Below, piece by piece: positions 33,549 through 44,929 of a stretch of 64,000 nucleotides of DNA. A program made the translations under genes and the position numbers. Numbering within the stretch: the stretch's first letter is position 1; every line of letters starts with the position of its first letter. The stretch is from the NCBI RefSeq assembly GCF_032452875.1, contig NC_083877.1:52129724-52193723 (forward strand). The letters run 5' to 3'. Origin of the DNA: Bos javanicus. Lineage: Eukaryota; Chordata; Mammalia; Artiodactyla; Bovidae. The notes under the pieces are model-generated. The model saw nothing but the letters and a program-made list of their open reading frames with translations, was not told the origin of the DNA and searched no databases.

Positions 33549-34468
33549 TGTTGACCTTTTAATGAGGGCTCTTCTGACTGGTGTATGTTGGTACTTCATT
33601 GTAATTTGCATTTCTCTACTAATTAGTGATGCTGAGCATCTTTTCATGTGCCTACTGGTCATCTATATTTCTTCTTTGGAGAAATGTGTATTTAGGTCTT
33701 CTGCCCATTTTTCCATTGGGCTTTTGCTGTTGTTGTTGTCTAGTTATATAAGCTGTTTGTGTATTTTCGAGGTTAAGCCCTTGTCTGCTGCATCATTTGC
33801 CAATATTTTCTCCCATTCCGTGGATTGTCTTTTCATTTTTTTATGGTTTCCTTTGCTGTGCAAAAGTTTGTAAGTTTACTTAAGTCCCATTTGTTTGTTT
33901 TTGTTTTTATTTCTATTGCCTTGGGAGACTGATCTAAGAAAACATTGGTACAATTTATGTCAGAGAATGTTTTGCCTGTGCTGTCTTCTGGGTGTTTTAT
34001 GGTGTCATGTCTTGTGTTTAAGGCGTTAAGCCATTTTGAGTTTATTTTTGTGCATGATGTGAAGGTGTGTTCTAATTTCATTCATTTATGTGCTGCTGTC
34101 CAGCTTTCCCAGCACCACTTGCTCAAGAGACTTTCCCCCCATTTTATATTCTCTTCTCCTTTGTTGGAGATTAATTGACCTTAGATGTGTAGGTTTGTTT
34201 TTGGCCTCTCTGTTCTGTCCTGCTGATCCGTATATCTGGTTTTGTACCAATAATACACTGTTTTGAATGCTGTAACTTTGTAATATTGTCTGAAGTCTGG
34301 GAGAGTTACGCCTCCTGCTTTTTTCCCTTAGGACTGGCAATTCTGTGTCTTTTATAATTCCATATTAATTTTTGGATTATTTTTCTAGTTCTATGAAAAA
34401 TGTCATGGATATTTTGATAGGGTTTGCATTAAATCTGTAGACTTTTTTGTGTCGCATTGCCATTTTAA

Positions 34469-34608
34469 TACATTACTGATCAGAGATGTAGTAATATGTG
34501 TTTTGCTACCTGAACATTATTGACTAGAGAGGTTTCCGTATTCATTTACATAACAAATCACTGGCCGAAGGTGTTAGTTTCTGCAAAAACCCCCTTGTCA
34601 GTAATGTG
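34469..34608. mobile_element. 140-bp TTAA-flanked inverted-repeat element (piggyBac-like MITE candidate)
   Basis: TTAA at 34465-34468 and 34609-34612 bracket a 140-bp insert in L1-D. Its ends are inverted copies sharing ACATTACTGA without mismatch, plus partial further matching. Removing the insert and one TTAA restores continuous L1 sequence (cattttaacagtattaattc). A related motif (acattattgactagaga, 34514-34530) is repeated internally. No coding capacity. TTAA duplication with short inverted repeats is the signature of piggyBac-superfamily non-autonomous elements. The termini do not start with the CCC typical of many such families, so the family is unknown to me. Confidence 0.7.
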
Positions 34609-34906
34609 TTAACAGTATTAATTCTTCCAGTCCAAGAGCATGGGATATCTTCCCTTTCTCTAAATGCTTTTTAATTTCCTTTATTATTGTTTTATAATTC
34701 ACAGCATAAGTCTTTCACCTACTTGGTCAGGTTTATTCCTTTTTTTGGTGCTGTTTTTAAAAGTTTTTTTGTTTTTACATTTCTTTCTGATATTTCATTG
34801 TTAATGTAAAGAAATGCAACCAATTTTTGAATGTTAGGCTTAAATCCTGCTACTTTGCTGAATTCATTTATTAGCTCGAGTAGTTTTGTGTGGAGTTCTT
34901 AGGATT

Positions 34907-34922
34907 ATATATATATATATAT
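34907..34922. repeat. (AT)n microsatellite
   Basis: Eight AT units within L1-D. Confidence 0.9.
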
Positions 34923-35796
34923 GTAACCATGTTGTCTGCATACAGTGACAATTTTACCTCTTCGCTTCCAATCTGGATACCTTTTATTTCTTGTCTGCTG
35001 TGTCCTAGACTTCCAGGAGTATGCTGAATAGAAGTGGTGACAGTGAGCAGCCTTAGTTCACATTTTAGCAGGAAAGCTATTACCTTTTCACCATTGAGTA
35101 TGTTGTTGGCTGTGGATTTGTCATAAATGGCTTTTGAGATATGTTCCCTAGGAGATGGATCCAAAAAGATCGCTGCTATTTACATCAGAGTGTGTTCTGT
35201 TTTCCTCTAGGAGTTTTATAGTGTCTGGCCTTACGTTTAGGTCTTCAGTTTGAGTTTTATTTTTGTGTATGATGTTAGGGAGTGTTCTAATTTCATTCTT
35301 TTACATGTAGCTATCCAATTTTCCCAGCACCACTTATGGAAGAGGCTGTCTTTCTTCCATTGCACAGTCATTTGGATACTGCTTCTTCCAATCCAAGGAT
35401 ATGGTATATCTTTCCTTCTTAAAAGCTCCCTCCCTGGGTGCAGGCCCCATCCCAATTCTTTCTTTTCCCTTTTATCCTACCCAGTTATGTGGTGATTTTC
35501 TTGCCCTTTCCAAAGTCTGAGGTCTTCTTTCAGCATTCAGTAGATGTTCGGTGTGAACTGGTCCACTTGTAGATGTATGGTTAATGTTTTTGTGGGAGAA
35601 GGTGAGCTCTATGTCCTGCTCCTCCACCATCTTGAACCCCCTTCTTCCCTGGAGCCAGACAGTAGTTTTAGCAACTTAAGGTTGCTAGGTATCCATGATT
35701 CAGAAAAATTAAAAAACAAAAACAAAAACAAAAACACCATGCATTCAGGAGCTCACAATTAGATGGGAAAGATATTTAAATCGTTGTAATGTCTTA

Positions 35797-36056
35797 CTGC
35801 TAAGTCACTTCAGTCGTGCCTAACTCTGTGTGACCCCATAGACGGCAGCCCACCAGGCTCCGCCGTCCCTGGGATTCTCCAGGCAAGAGTACTGGAGTGG
35901 GTTGCCGTTTCCTTCTCCAATGCGTGAAAGTGAAAAGTGAAAGTGAAGTTGTTCAGTCGTGTCCGACTCTTAGCAACCCCATGGACTGTAGCCTACCAGG
36001 CTCCTCTGCCCATGGGATTTTCCAGGCAAGAGTACTGGAGTGGGGTGCCATTGCCT
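35797..36056 (-). mobile_element. Bov-A2 SINE dimer
   Basis: Both monomers and the linker present, left tail reduced to 'actgct'. Confidence 0.92.
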
Positions 36057-37603
36057 TGGCTGTATAAAGACATAAGGAGCTATATTGGATGCTTTATATT
36101 TGCCTGTTCAGATCCATCCCCCCTTTCTCTCCCCTGTACCCTGGGAAGTTGCCCAGAGGTGGACATCAGTGGACCCCCTCACCCATTACCTTCCAGTTGG
36201 TTTGGACCTGTTAGGAGGTGGAGGCAGAGAATGCAGCACAGGCAGCCCAAGCCATCTGCTCCCTCTGCTCAGGCTGCAGCTTGGTGGTTGGCTACATTCC
36301 TCTAGCAAAGGCTGCGCTATAGCTCACCCCTTCATCTCCTCTACCAGCTTTCTCTCCCCATCTCTTCAGGCCCAGGCTGGAAATAGCTGCCACTGTTGCT
36401 AGCTCCAGAGCAAGCCAGTGTCCATTTTTTATTTCCCTAAAAGCTGCCCTCAAGTTTGTACACAGTCATTTCATTTAACTGTCTTCCATTTTCCCTTCCT
36501 GCCAAGACCCTGAGCAGCACAAGAACAAACACGTTATAGGCAAACTGAGGGCAGACAAGTTAGCTTCACTGAGAGGAAGTCAGCCCCAGGAAGGTGACTC
36601 CTGAAGGATGCCTAGGCATTCCTCAGGTGAGTGAGGAAGAGGTGGGAATTCCAGGCGGAGGCAGTACAGGCAAAGAAGGGTGAACACAGAGGCCACAGTG
36701 TGAAAAGGAGACATACTCAGCCAGGACTGGAGCAAAAGAGTTCAATGTGAAAATGGCAGAAGATGAGGTTGGGGCAGAAGGGGGACGAAGGGCCCTCTAT
36801 GCCCTGCTAAGGGGTTCAGAATGAGACAGTGAGCCGTTTTTAAGGAGGGCAGGATATGCCCCTATTTTTATTCTAGCAAGATTCCTTGACACCTTGAGGG
36901 TTGACTCCAAAGGCCTTAGTCTGGAGGCCGGAGGTTATTTAGGAGAGTTTTGCTATTTAGAAAGTGAGAGAGACCATGAGAACTCAAACTGTAAAAATCG
37001 CACTGGAGGTAAAGTAGCAAGGAAATGTTAAGATGATATTTAGGAGGCAGAAGTAACAATTTTGTGATTAAAATGGAGAAAATGTCCCATTTCTTTTTCC
37101 TTATAGACATATAACTACCTGTCCCAGCTTCCCTTGCACTTTGGTAGACCACATGACAGGCAGAAATGATTTCTGTTACTTGCAGGTTTAGCCCATATCC
37201 ATTTTGCTGCCAAATATATTTTCCTAAAAGGGCAATTGGAGCATATTACTATTCTTCAAACTCTTCATTTCCCCCCTTGCTTCCTGGATGGACTCTCATC
37301 TCCCCTGCAGGGTGTAAAGGCCTCTGCCAGCTACTGTTCTGTCTTTCAACTGGCCTTTCCTCATTTACACACTGCTTCACAGTTCTGCCATCCTCAACTG
37401 TCCCCTCAAATAAATCTGATGAATTCCTACCTGTATTTCAAGAGTCAAACCTCATCCCCCGATTCTGCACAGCAGTGACAGAAACTATCATCCCTTTCTC
37501 TGTGTGCCCTCAGTTTCCTTGAGCAGCACCGCTCAGTTTTCTCCTTCCACAGGGTTCACTTTTTTTAAATTTGCCCTCATCAGTAACACCTCCCATCCAC
37601 AGG
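36057..37603. other. Intronic DNA with old repeat-like segments
   Basis: 36545-36930 resembles an old mammalian interspersed repeat ('gaattccaggcggaggcag', 'ggccacagtgtgaaaagg', 'gccctctatgccctgc'). 37170-37590 is L2-like in antisense. Open frames of 100-120 codons (36085-36402, 37166-37522) have no similarity I recognise. Confidence 0.45.
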
Positions 37604-37651
37604 GTTCCGTGGTGGTTCAGTGGTGAAGAATCCACTTGCCAATGCAGGAGA
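37604..37651 (+). mobile_element. Bov-tA head fragment
   Basis: tccgtggtggttcagtggtg..cttgccaatgcaggag, then an abrupt switch to L1. Confidence 0.75.
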
Positions 37652-37930
37652 ATAATATCTTGCCATTTGCAAAACATGGATGGACCTTGAGGACATTAGG
37701 GTAAGTGAAATAAGTCAGACAAAGACAAAGTATCTTATTCATATGTTAAACAGAACAAAAACCAAGTTCACGTATACCAAGAAAAGATGGATGATTGCCA
37801 GAGGAAGTGGGTGGGGGATGGGCACAATGGGTGAAGGGGCCTAAAGGTACAGACTCCCAGTTATAAAAGTCACAGGGTGTAATGGACAGCATACAACTGT
37901 AGGTAACAATACTGTATTCTTGAGAGTTGC
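37652..37930 (+). mobile_element. L1 3' fragment
   Basis: tatcttgccatttgcaaaac, aagtgaaataagtcagacaa, gggtgtaatggacagcatac. Confidence 0.85.
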
Positions 37931-37969
37931 TAATAAATCATCACAAGAAAAAAGGTTATAACTATATAC

Positions 37970-38180
37970 AGCTACCCAGGTGGCTCAGCAGTAAAGAATC
38001 TGCCTGCAATGCAGGAGACGCAGGTTCGATCCCTGCATTGGGAAGAGTCCCCTGGAGAAGGAAATGGCAACCCACTCCAGTATCCTTGCTGGGGAATCCC
38101 ATGCACAAAGGAACCTGGCGGGCTACAGTCCATGGGGTTGCAAAGAGTCGGATACAACTGAGCGACTAAACAGCAACAAC
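37970..38180 (+). mobile_element. Bov-tA SINE
   Basis: Full-length, from gctacccaggtggctcagca to acaactgagcgactaaacag. Confidence 0.93.
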
Positions 38181-38189
38181 AACAAACAC

Positions 38190-39654
38190 CTATTACCGTG
38201 CGGTGATTTTCAACCATGGTTAGGAGACAACTTCTTAATAAGGTGTATTAGAAGCCTGGGTGTGGGGGAATGTTAATCTTCACATAACTCTCCCAAGAGA
38301 TTCAATGTCTTTTCCACACTTTCCTCCCATTGAAAATGACTGTCACAGAGGCTTGTGACACTCCTGGAAGCATCTCACTGCACCTGCTGGTCTGCACATC
38401 CTCTGCTAGCTATAATTTCGTGAAGTGTGAAAACCACATCTTGCTTATCTTCATGACCTCAGCAGCTCACTCAGGCCAGATACAGAACTATCACTACACA
38501 GATCAATGACCAAGGCAACCAGAGGACAATGGATTTTGAGGAACGAGTGGTAACAATTTCACCATCACCTGCTACAGAGGAATCCACAGGATATCACAGT
38601 TCAGGAGCCCCCAGGGACCCGACCAGGCAGTTTAGTGGAGTGCCAGGGGCATGAGCCAGATGGCAATTTGTGCCAACTCCTGTGAAAATACCACAGAACA
38701 GAAATAGTCTCTGGTGACACTATCCTAAAAGCCCATAAAGTTCAGAAATATTTATAAAGGTGAACCCTCTGGGTTTCAGAAACAGGCTCTCATATCTCAA
38801 CCTTTCAAAAAGAATTGAGGTTAGTTTTTTTAGTTGATCACTAAGAAACAGGATTTCAAGAACACAAATAATTTCAACCACAGAATGAAAATTCAGCCAT
38901 TTTCTTTAACACATTAAGGCTATTGTTAACCTTTTATTAATCCATAAAGGGGCAGTTCCCTGGGGCAAACAAAAGCAGAGTCAGCAAATAATGCCTTGAC
39001 AAAAAGCTGCTTTGTGTTCTGGTTTCTACAACAGAAATATGAAAATGTAGGCATTTTAAAGTTCTTACTATGCGCCGGCAACTTATGACTGCAAGGAATA
39101 TTTTTCATTAAAATGTACCTATTAAGACATAATTTATGAGTTTACTGGAAACTGAGTTTCGCTAAGGGACAAAGGACAGAAGTCTCTTTTCTTTTGGTAT
39201 TTTGTTTTCCACTTTTCTCTTTGAAGGCTAGCTGACCTAAAATTGCTCTCAATGGCCTTAATTAATATATATCGAACTTCTCAAATCTGACTCATGAGTT
39301 TTGCCTTTAATTAGGTGTTTAGAAGCCCCTGGCATCAGGGTGAATGCCTTTGACCCCTTCCCTCTCTCCTTGCTTTCCAGAAATCTATGCCACACAAAGA
39401 TGAGATGAAGGAGAAGAATTTGAGAAGGAGAACCTGGAGCCAGGGATGGGACTGAACACTGGTCTCCAAGAGGCTGGGGAAGTGCAAGTAGAGAGTCTGG
39501 AGCAAGTCATGAAGGAAAAAGCCAGCCCCGTACCAGTGAGTGAGTCCAGGTGCAAAGCTCAAAGGCGAGTGCAGAACCCTGAACTTATGACAGCTGGGAC
39601 TGTGGTGATGGCAGCAGCAGAAATATGCAAACATGGCCATATACACTGGACACT
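38190..39654. other. Intronic DNA, nothing recognised
   Basis: No transposon I can name; probably old single-copy intronic sequence. Confidence 0.6.
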
Positions 39655-39840
39655 TTATATCTGAATCATCTTAGCAAGTTTCAGTAGGAATTACTATCAA
39701 AATCTTCCCCTAGGTAAGGAAGCTGAGATTCAAAAAGGTTAGGCATTAGTTCAAAGTTATAGATATACCCAGAGGCAGATCCAGGACCCAAACCCAGGGC
39801 TGATTTCCAAGCCATTGCTCTTAACCACAACTAGAGGATC
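39655..39840 (+). repeat. MIR SINE
   Basis: aggtaaggaagctgagattc, ggcagatccaggacccaaac, ccattgctcttaaccac. Confidence 0.75.
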
Positions 39841-40061
39841 TGACTTTGATGGGAAAAAATGTGCTCAGCTATGGATAAGGGTTTGTATGAAGATGAAGCG
39901 GTGCCCAGCAGGCAGCCAGGAATGAGGACTTGTATGCAAGAGAGGTGTGAGCTACCTAAGCTCTTCAAATCTCAGTTTCCTTACCTAGGGGAAGATTTTG
40001 ATAGTCAACTGACTTCCAATTAGAGTTGCTCTATTTTTTCTGTGCTCCCTGAGCAGCTCTA

Positions 40062-40250
40062 ATTGTTAAGTCAGTTATGTTTCACTCTTCGCAACTCCAT
40101 CGGGCTGTAGCCCGCCAGGCTCCTCTGTCTGTGGAGTTTCCCAGGCAAGAATATTGGAGGCTGGTTGGAATTTCCTACTGCAGAAGATCTTCCCTACCTG
40201 GGGATCAAAGCTGGTTTCCTGCTTGGCAGGCAGATTGTTAGCCACCAAAT
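40062..40250 (-). mobile_element. Bov-tA SINE (diverged)
   Basis: gcccgccaggctcctctgtc, ctacctggggatcaaagctg; antisense. Confidence 0.85.
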
Positions 40251-40519
40251 GCTGTTAGCAGTAGCACAGCATGTAAAACTTGCAGGTATAGGGAGAAATG
40301 GGTCGTAGGTGCCATAAGGCTTTACAGCAGCACGGGCTTTGTGCCCAGTGCCTGGGACACACTGCAACACCTGATAACACAGCTGACCAAAGACCTCATC
40401 TATCACTGGGGCTTCCAGAGTTCTACACAGCGTCCAGTGTAAACCACTGATACCAAACCGCTGACAATTGAAAAATTCAACACATACGGGAGCACGAGCC
40501 ACTCAATTAAGCTGTCAAC

Positions 40520-41580
40520 CAACCAACCCAATCAAAAAATTGGCAGAAAACCGTAATAGATGTTTCTCCAAAGAAGAAGAAATACAGATGGCCAGGAGGC
40601 ATATGAAAAGATGCTCAACATCACTCATTATTAGAAAAATGCAAACCAAAACTACCATGAGGTACCAACTCACCAGTTAGAATAGCCATCATTAAAAAGT
40701 CAACAAACAACAAATGCTGGAGAGGATGCTGAGAAAGGGAACCCTCCTCCCCTGTCAGCGCAAATTAAGTTAGTGCATGCGTGATGGAAGGCAGGGATTC
40801 CTCAGAAAACTGAGAGTAGAATTACCATATGATCCAGCAATGCCACTCCTGGGCATAGATCTAGACGAAACTCTAATCCAAAAAGACACGCCCCCCCGAC
40901 GTTCAGAGCAGCACTATTCACAATGGCCGAAACATGGAGACAACCTACATGTCTATTGCCAGATGAATGGCTAAAGATGTGGTCCACATTTACAACAGAA
41001 TATTTACTCAGCCATAAAAAAGAACAAAATAATGCCATTTGCAACAACATGGATGGACCTAGAAATTATCATAGTAAGTGAAGTAAGAGAAAAACAAATA
41101 TCACTCATATGTGGAATCTCATTTTTAAAAGACGATACAAACTTATTTTGGAGAAGAGAATGGCAATCCAATCCAGTATTCTTGCCTGGAGAATTCCACG
41201 GACAGAGGATCCTGGCAGGCTACAGTCCGTGAGGTTGCAAAGAGTCAGACACGACTGAGCAACTAAGACACAAACTTATTTACAGAACAGAAGCAGACTT
41301 GTATCAAAAACAACTCACAGTTACCAGAGGGGAAACACTGGGGAGAAGCATAAACCAGGAGCTTGGGATGAACACGTGTACACTCCTATGTATAAAACAG
41401 ATAACCAACACAAACCTACAATACAGCACAGGGAACTCTATTCAATATCCTGTGATAACCTATATGAGCAAAGAATTAAAAAAGAATGAACACATGTATA
41501 ACTGAATCACTTTGCTCTACACCTGAAAGTTACACAACACTGTAAATCAACTATACTCCAATAAAATGTTAAAAAAAAAA
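40520..41580 (+). mobile_element. L1 3' portion, split by Bov-tA
   Basis: Sense ORF2 C-terminal region (aagatgctcaacatcactca; the peptide VELPYDPAMPLLGIDLDETL is readable at 40777-40974) through the 3' UTR (aatcaactatactccaataa) and poly(A). The Bov-tA 3' part is inserted at 41143-41268. Confidence 0.9.
41143..41268 (+). mobile_element. Bov-tA 3' part in L1
   Basis: ggagaagagaatggcaatcc through cacgactgagcaactaagac. Confidence 0.88.
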
Positions 41581-41639
41581 TACTTGATACCATGTTTTAT
41601 ATGTAAAATCAAGTTTTGATTTAGATAATAGGAATACTA

Positions 41640-41800
41640 GCTATTAAGTTCTTCAGTTACCATGCTAAATTCTTTACATATATGTTTTCATTTAATCCTC
41701 ATAACAGTCCAATATGATTTGATATTGTCATCTTCATTCCCATTGTAAGGATGGAATCACAGCAGATTAAAGGAGACTGAGTAACTGGCGCAGGGCTGTG
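41640..41800 (+). repeat. MIR SINE
   Basis: catgctaaattctttacata, catttaatcctcataacag, ggatggaatcacagcag. Confidence 0.75.
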
Positions 41801-41954
41801 CTCAGCTGGCTGGGCAGGGACCCCCACAGCCTAAACCTTCCCAGCTGGAGGGTACGGCAGAAGACCCAGAAGGAAGAACAAAACTCACCTGCGTAACAGG
41901 CTTAATTCATTACTTTTTATGGATCTAAGATATTTGGGGAGCCTGTTTTTAAAA

Positions 41955-42085
41955 TATTCTTGGGAGGGAGGAGGGAGGAGGGTTCAGGATGGGGAACACG
42001 TGTATACCTGTGGTGGATTCATGTTGATATATGGCAAAACCAATACAATATTGTAAAGTTAAAAAATGAAAAAAAAATTATTGAA
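41955..42085 (+). mobile_element. L1 3'-UTR fragment
   Basis: gggttcaggatggggaacac..caatacaatattgtaaagtt with an A-rich tail; typical of younger ruminant L1. Confidence 0.88.
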
Positions 42086-42127
42086 AACACCATGGAATCT
42101 TTTGTTAGATGCCAGTTTGAAGTCTTA

Positions 42128-42402
42128 GGAGAAGGCAATTGGCACCCCACTCCAGTACTCTTGCCTGGAAAATCCCATGGGTGAAGGAGCCTGGTGGGCT
42201 GCAGTCCATGGGGTCGCTAAGAGTCGAACACAACTGAGCGACTTCACTTTCACTTTTCACTTTCATGCATTGGAGTAGGAAATGGCAACCCACTCCAGTG
42301 TTCTTGCCTGGAGAATCCCAGGGATGGGGGAGCCCGGTGGGCTGCCATCTATGGGGTCACACAGAGTTGGACACAACTGAAGTGACTTAGCAGTAGCAGC
42401 AG
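42128..42402 (+). mobile_element. Bov-A2 SINE dimer with perfect TSD
   Basis: ggagaaggcaattggcaccc through gcagtagcagcag; flanks TTGAAGTCTTA at 42117-42127 and 42403-42413. Confidence 0.95.
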
Positions 42403-42479
42403 TTGAAGTCTTAAGTGAGAACCAGGGATTCTTTTAGAACATACGTAACACAATTTAGCAATCTCTACTGAGCATTTTA

Positions 42480-42610
42480 AAACTACAGATGTACCATACC
42501 AGGACTCCAGAGGTATGGTTCAAATCCTGGCTCTGTGGCTTCTAGGAAATCCCTGTATCTCTCTGGGCCTCAGTTTTGGTATCTATAAAACAGGGAGATT
42601 AGATCCGGGG
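42480..42610 (-). repeat. MIR SINE
   Basis: ggttcaaatcctggctctgt, ctctgggcctcagttttggt, tataaaacagggagatt. Confidence 0.75.
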
Positions 42611-44828
42611 GTGGGGGTTCCCATTTGATTGTGACCACAGAGTTCTTTATTCAGGCAAAATCTTACTTGGAATCTAACATATAAAACACACTAAAAACTG
42701 AGTTTCTCAGGTTGGGTTTTTTTTCTGTGAGGGGGGACGGTCTCCACAGGCTAGCTCCTTGCTTACCTCGTCGCCCCCACCCCGAAGCCCCTCCTGGAGC
42801 CCGAGCACAGAGCGCACAGTTCCAAAAAGCACAGGTGGGAAACCACGGCCCCACCTCACCTCTCAAGAGGCTGTGCTCCTCGCCCCCCAGACGTGCACGG
42901 CGCCTGTCACATAGTAGGCACTTCATAAATACTTGTGAGAGAAAGAATGAAAGATTACCCTGCCTTTTCGGAAATGGGGATACGTAGTTTTCATTTCCTC
43001 TGCTGATTGCCCCAGGTAGTTAAAGTGCTAAGATGGATCCTGGGGGAAACCAAATGTTACATTTATGGAAAAGCTGCTTTTAGATACTGAAGTGGCTTCC
43101 AAGTTCAGTGCGGCCATAAGTTAAGGGTCTGTCAGCACTTCCATTATGAACACCGCTTTGTGGTTTCATAACTTAGCCATAAAAGTTTGCTTCAGGCTAT
43201 CCCTCGGCATACAAATTGAAAACCCTGTTTTAGGCCAAAATGTGGGAATTAGAAAACAAACAATTTATTGGTTTCAGACATAGTTTTGTACCCGTCTCAA
43301 CCAAATAAGATTTATTATGTGGGCAATTAGAGGGGACTAAGCCACTTGGTTCTTGAAAAATTAAAAAAAAAAAGAGGAAATAGCCAAACTATTTATATTT
43401 TAACAGTTGTCCCTGGGTATGATCAATCATTCTTTGGGGTCCTATTTTTATCAAGTACTTTATCCCCTGCATTGATGAGACCTAGAGTCTATTTATACAT
43501 TCTTTTTCCTTCTTTTTTAAACATATTCTGTTAATGGTATCAGAATGAAAAATATTTCCATGTTTTTAACTAAAAAGTGAGCAACATAAATGAGACTTAT
43601 CTCAAAAAAATAAATAAAAGAGCTTAATCCTGCTTTTGGTAAGTATTTTGAGAATGGCAAGTATCTCATTTTAATAAACAAAAAAGACAATATCAGTAAT
43701 GACTAAACAGGGATATGAGACATTGTTCTACAGTGTGAGAACTGGTTAGAGCTGAGTAGTCACCTGGGCAACTCACTGACTTACCAGGTCAGGAAACGGA
43801 GGCCCCAGCTAACAAGAGTCCAGCCTGAACATGTCCCGCAGCTCCTAACCCCGAGGATGAGAGCTGGGTGTTCTACAGCCCAGCTTGGCAATCAGCTCAT
43901 TCCTGTTTCCCATGGATGTAACCATTCAAAGCCAGGAGTCTACATTTTCCTGACCAACTCATGTCCACCACCACACACACGCCCCTAACCACACGAGAAT
44001 ACACCTTCCGGCACTGCACACAGGGTGTGGCACTCTGTGACTCTGGTGACCCAAGTCACAAGCCATGTACCGTCAGTGCCCTTGGTATGCACTTGTTTTC
44101 TGTCCTCTTGGAGCCAAGCACAGTTTTGAGCACCTAGAGACATGGGCTGGGTTGCTGGGTCACAGGCACTAACCTGACTGGGGAGAGACCCAGGTACTGG
44201 GCTTGTGAGCAACTTAACAACACATGGCTCAGTCCTCTAGCTCAGCAATGCAGCTGAACAAACCAGGTTATAGTTCCTGTTTATGTGCTTATGACTGAAG
44301 AGATGTACTTGTGAATCTGGTCTAGTGCATGACAACACTCTGTTACAGTACTAGGGAGCAGCAGGGTTTAGAGTCTCCCTACTCTGTTACTACCTCACAG
44401 GGCCCTCTCACACTGTTGAGAATGTCTGTCTGTACATCTGATTTCCCTTGCAGCCTGCACTCTGGGGCAGGAACCCAGTCTAATTCCTCTCGTTATCATC
44501 ACTGTCTGGCGCAGGGGAGGTACTCAACAGATGTGTGCTGAATGAACAGATATATGAATAGATAAAGGACCAAATGCACACACTTGCTGATGGGGCTCGT
44601 CTTCTCTCTGCAGTGGCTTCCCCAGGTCTTTCCTGGGCTATGCATGCCCTTGGCCTCCACAGTCTCCCCACTCCACAGAAACCAGCCAGACCCCTCAGCA
44701 GCCACCACTTCTCTTTGCAGAAATACTTTTGATAGAAAGAATGCAATTCTGGGAATAACAGCACAGTGAAAGTATTTTCTCGAGTCAAAGGGGAATTTGA
44801 GTTGGAACAATAGGAAATTCTTAAATAC
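42611..44828. other. Intronic DNA, moderately GC-rich patch then unassigned
   Basis: 42720-42910 is GC-rich with several CpG but has no exon signature. An L2-type 3' end is visible at 42893-42945 (catagtaggcacttcataaa) and another at 44495-44565 (ggtactcaacagatgtgtgc). Nothing else recognised. Confidence 0.55.
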
Positions 44829-44929
44829 CTGGGTAGAAGATCACAGCCCACTCCAACCTCTCTGGTTTCCACTTCAGTCTTGGACTGGGTTTCTATTAAA
44901 TAGTCCAACCTGCTTTGTAGTTCATTATT
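44829..44929 (-). CDS. MYZAP: MYZAP penultimate coding exon
   Basis: 101 nt; acceptor CTCATCTCTAG above 44929, donor CCCAG|GTATTT at 44829/44828. Encodes NNELQSRLDYLIETQSKTEV then ETREVGVGCDLLP (33 codons) plus the first two bases (AG) of the next codon. This is the end of the coiled coil and the hinge to the C-terminal tail. The phase-2 end matters: both the MYZAP terminal exon (AG|C, serine) and POLR2M exon 2 (AG|A, arginine, then KFICK) accept it in frame. Confidence 0.96.

Larger units (their letters stand above)
28495..35142 (-). mobile_element. L1-D inserted in L1-F
   Basis: 3' end at 28495 (ttttattgaagtatagttga), continuing to 29274. It resumes at 33549 (tgttgaccttttaatgaggg) after a 4.3-kb block and runs to about 35142. 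TGTTGACTTTTT (29264-29275) and TGTTGACCTTTT (33549-33560) flank the block as its target duplication. It carries the 140-bp TTAA element at 34469-34608. Confidence 0.8.
27498..35640 (-). mobile_element. Nested L1 cluster, outermost element (L1-F)
   Basis: L1-F reads antisense from its 3' end (27498) to about 28494 (aagcttttaagtttcacgag). It resumes at about 35143 (ccctaggagatggatccaaa) and ends with 5'-UTR-like sequence, 'ctcctccaccatcttgaac', at about 35640. Everything between is later insertion. Internal deletions remove most of its ORF2. Confidence 0.8.
26469..44828 (-). other. MYZAP last intron (18.4 kb)
   Basis: GTATTT donor at 44828 and CAG acceptor at 26469. Most of 26.6-35.6 kb is nested LINE sequence; 35.8-42.6 kb is mixed SINE/L1/MIR; 42.6-44.8 kb is largely unassigned. 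Confidence 0.9.

Noticed and set aside
36085..36402. 105-codon frame rich in proline, serine and leucine
   Set aside because: GC-rich intronic sequence with another long frame overlapping it; no protein resemblance.
38010..38040. tRNA genes suggested by A- and B-box motifs
   Set aside because: These are the tRNA-Glu-derived heads of Bov-tA and CHR SINEs; no cloverleaf with acceptor stem is present.
40777..40974. Open frame with VELPYDPAMPLLGI and its relative at 47718-48074
   Set aside because: C-terminal ORF2 of L1, not a host gene.
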